The notes below the pieces were generated by a model. That model ran no database searches. It saw only the letters and a program-made list of their open reading frames with translations, and was not told the DNA's origin. DNA of 13,862 bases from the NCBI GenBank assembly GCA_009926905.1, contig RFNX01000339.1, positions 1 to 13,862 on the forward strand, read 5' to 3'. Origin of the DNA: Flavobacteriales bacterium (GTDB lineage: Bacteria; Bacteroidota; Bacteroidia; Flavobacteriales_D; Crocinitomicaceae). The translations under genes were made by a program, and so were the position numbers. Shown here in pieces: positions 11,710-13,862 of the stretch; positions within the stretch are counted from its first letter, which is position 1; each line of letters starts with the position of its first letter.

Positions 11710-13862
11710 AAAACACCAACCCAATCACAATTTTAGGAACGAGGTTTTTCTTCCAATCTGAGAATTGGTAACTACCGAATCGGTAAAACGAACCTAAACC
11801 GATACTGGTGTTATTGGAAACCAAGATGCCGTTGATGAAAATTCCTGCTTCATGGTAGCCCAAATCCATTGAGCGAATGTTGTAAGCGTGGTCGCTTTTG
11901 TTTGAAAAACCTCCAATTCCGTATGCATAATGCAAGCCAAATTGTGGTTGATTCCATTTTGCTTTGGTGCGAATGGCATTGAATGTGAAACGTGCAAAAA
12001 CCGCCGCCATTTTCTTATGATAAAACTCATTAACACCAACTGTTTCAAAGGTGTTTGGCACTGAAATCGACCAATTCACAGCTGTAGCAGGCGTTGCCAA
12101 TTGGTAAAACAAAGGTGCGTTTTGAGAAGCAATTCCAGCGCGGGCACTCCAAGATAATTTTCCAATTCCTGTGATAGGCACATTTTGCTGAATCGAGAAA
12201 ACACATCTATAAAAATCTACATAGTTAGCACTCAAGCTTGCATTTGGAGGCAACCAACTTTTATGAAATTGCACTTGAAGTTTCGGGTATTTCGTTCCCA
12301 TTGGAACACGTTGAGTGCCCAAATGATTTACTTTTTCACGAATGCTCCAAGTCCAAATGAAAGAAGAAACAAGCGCATCGAACTCTGTTTTTCCGAGATA
12401 CGAATAGTTATTGGCGCTTTGAATATGCTGACGATTGACATCTAATTTCAACTCCATATTGGAGCGAATAGTCGTTGAAATGGCACCACCATATTTTTGC
12501 TGATATGCCATATTCTGAATGAATAAATCGCGTGCCAGTTCATTATTCAGAAAATTAGAGGATTTTATCGGCTGAAAACCACCCACTTCTGCCACGTCAT
12601 ATTGGTAATACAAATCAATTTTTGACGCTGAAAGTCGATGTAAGTGAATCGTTGAGTAACCTCCATATTTTACTGCTTTATCTTTAAAACCGTAACCTAT
12701 ATAACCACCCAAAACGACAGGCTTCATCAATTTTTCTGAAGTTTCAATTCCCATTCCGATGCGATAACCTTCAAATTGATTGAAAGTAAAAATGCGTTGC
12801 ATATCCAAATTAATATAGCCCAAAGGAATTTTTCCTGTTGCCAAAATTTTCGAGATTTTCAATAGACGATCGAGTTTGTTTTCTTTTACAATACTGTCTA
12901 ATGCAACGTAAGTGTTCTTTTCACGCTTGCTCAATTGGTTGTTTCTTAAGTCATTCCATTTCGATTCTTCTACTTTATCGGCGTCGATTTCAGTTTGAAT
13001 GGCAACGTTATTAAACCGTTCTTTTTCCAATTCTTTCGGATTGAATTTCACATTTTCGATGTAAGTCGCGCCTTTACCTACAATATAACTTTTAGGTTTT
13101 TTAACATCTCCAGCAACAACTGCAACGTATCCAGATTCAACATCAGCAATTGCGGAATAAATTTCAATAGTCGTAGAGAGTTTAGAAGGAAACCACTTCG
13201 TGTTTTCGGTAAATACATATTCTTGAATAATTTCTAAAACTATTCCAGAAGTGTCTGTAATAAAAGGACTTGAAGTTACTTTTTCAATTGCAAAACCATT
13301 AGTATTTATAAATAAACGTCCTGTTAATCCATCAAAATTTTTGGCTTTTCTGGGGCGGTAGAAAATAGTGTAAGTCGTATCGGAGTTATTAATCGTCGTG
13401 TCTTCCAAAACAAATAAATAGCGATTCAATGAACCAAAAGCAATCGGATTTACATATTGTTTTCCTAAGAGTGTGACCTGATTGTCATAAAAATGAAAGG
13501 ATTGCATTTCTTGTGCGAAAGTTGAGAAAATTGGATCTGTGAAACCAGAAACTTTATATGCATCGATTATTTCCTTTTCTCTATAAGGTGGTTCAAAATA
13601 ATGTCGCGATGCCGTTTCAATCATAAACAAATATTGATTTGAAAAAAACTGACGCATTTTCAGTAAGGTTGTGTCTCCTTTCTTTAAAACAGAAGAGTCC
13701 ATTAAACGTTTGCGGGTTGCATCGTCTAAATCAAAAGTGAATTTGCTGTATTGTTTACTGATAAAACCATCGTTTTCCATCGGGTGATTTTTCTTGCGAT
13801 TATTGATGGCATTTCGAATGATTCTATCTGCTGGATTGATACCTGGAAGAACGGTAACTTCT
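11708..13862 (-). CDS. DUF5686-family outer-membrane protein, N-terminus outside window
   Basis: The frame is open to the window edge. Twenty-seven residues upstream of the first in-window Met near 13780 still read sensibly (TVLPGINPADRIIRNAINNR), so the gene continues beyond the window; 717 residues are visible. PGxNPAxRIIRxAIxNRxxN followed by a long periplasmic part and a beta-strand-rich C-terminal half matches Bacteroidota DUF5686 proteins. These usually begin with a signal peptide and a carboxypeptidase-regulatory-like domain; both would lie in the missing part. The C-terminal 350 residues alternate polar and hydrophobic residues, with aromatic-rich strands such as LDLYYQYDV and a terminal Phe (KIVIGLVF), as expected for an outer-membrane beta-barrel. 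Function in the family is unestablished. It converges with the methyltransferase gene, with 52 bp between the stop codons. Confidence 0.85.
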   Translation of the reverse strand, partial: EVTVLPGINPADRIIRNAINNRKKNHPMENDGFISKQYSKFTFDLDDATRKRLMDSSVLKKGDTTLLKMRQFFSNQYLFMIETASRHYFEPPYREKEIIDAYKVSGFTDPIFSTFAQEMQSFHFYDNQVTLLGKQYVNPIAFGSLNRYLFVLEDTTINNSDTTYTIFYRPRKAKNFDGLTGRLFINTNGFAIEKVTSSPFITDTSGIVLEIIQEYVFTENTKWFPSKLSTTIEIYSAIADVESGYVAVVAGDVKKPKSYIVGKGATYIENVKFNPKELEKERFNNVAIQTEIDADKVEESKWNDLRNNQLSKREKNTYVALDSIVKENKLDRLLKISKILATGKIPLGYINLDMQRIFTFNQFEGYRIGMGIETSEKLMKPVVLGGYIGYGFKDKAVKYGGYSTIHLHRLSASKIDLYYQYDVAEVGGFQPIKSSNFLNNELARDLFIQNMAYQQKYGGAISTTIRSNMELKLDVNRQHIQSANNYSYLGKTEFDALVSSFIWTWSIREKVNHLGTQRVPMGTKYPKLQVQFHKSWLPPNASLSANYVDFYRCVFSIQQNVPITGIGKLSWSARAGIASQNAPLFYQLATPATAVNWSISVPNTFETVGVNEFYHKKMAAVFARFTFNAIRTKAKWNQPQFGLHYAYGIGGFSNKSDHAYNIRSMDLGYHEAGIFINGILVSNNTSIGLGSFYRFGSYQFSDWKKNLVPKIVIGLVF

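Noticed and set aside
13780..13780. Met codon near 13780 as the start of the DUF5686-type gene
   Set aside because: The upstream frame stays open and encodes family-like sequence to the window edge, and there is no signal peptide after this Met. It is internal.

Overview
The window looks like a chromosomal segment from a member of the Bacteroidota, most likely a flavobacterium-like or Crocinitomicaceae-like aquatic species. The evidence is low GC, Bacteroidota-type -7 promoter elements (TAnnTTTG), weak or absent Shine-Dalgarno sites, a flavobacterial-type proton-pumping rhodopsin, a DUF5686 outer-membrane protein, and the order thioesterase / dnaA / low-molecular-weight tyrosine phosphatase / RsmI-like methyltransferase. 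The taxonomic placement is inference. No insertion sequence, tRNA, rRNA or CRISPR array was seen.

Region 1 (1-1330): the 3' end of an integral membrane protein (+) converges on a SirB1-type transglutaminase-like protein (-), with a long hairpin between them. Region 2 (1438-4770) is the most interesting part. It is a light-harvesting module on the minus strand: a proteorhodopsin-type proton pump, then a strong terminator, then one 677-codon gene. That gene joins a complete lycopene beta-cyclase (CrtY) to a complete Brp/Blh beta-carotene dioxygenase. One polypeptide could therefore turn lycopene into beta-carotene and then into the retinal the opsin needs. The module is bracketed by two about 70-bp imperfect direct repeats (1438-1507 and 4700-4767). 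Each carries a promoter-like element. The left copy ends in a perfect terminator; the right copy reads into a small lipoprotein gene.

Region 3 (4787-8741): the lipoprotein (+) overlaps tail-to-tail with a minus-strand operon of YbgC/FadM-type thioesterase, arginase/formimidoylglutamase-family hydrolase and a membrane-anchored patatin-like phospholipase. Region 4 (9031-11655) is a plus-strand operon: dnaA, low-molecular-weight protein tyrosine phosphatase and RsmI-like tetrapyrrole-methylase-family methyltransferase, the last two overlapping. Region 5 (11708 to the window end) is most of a DUF5686-type outer-membrane protein gene (-), whose N-terminal coding part lies outside the window.

The rhodopsin and CrtY-Blh genes form one functional unit (apoprotein plus last two steps of chromophore synthesis). 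Earlier carotenoid genes (phytoene synthase, desaturase) are not here and must be elsewhere. The remaining genes are mainly housekeeping or envelope and lipid related.
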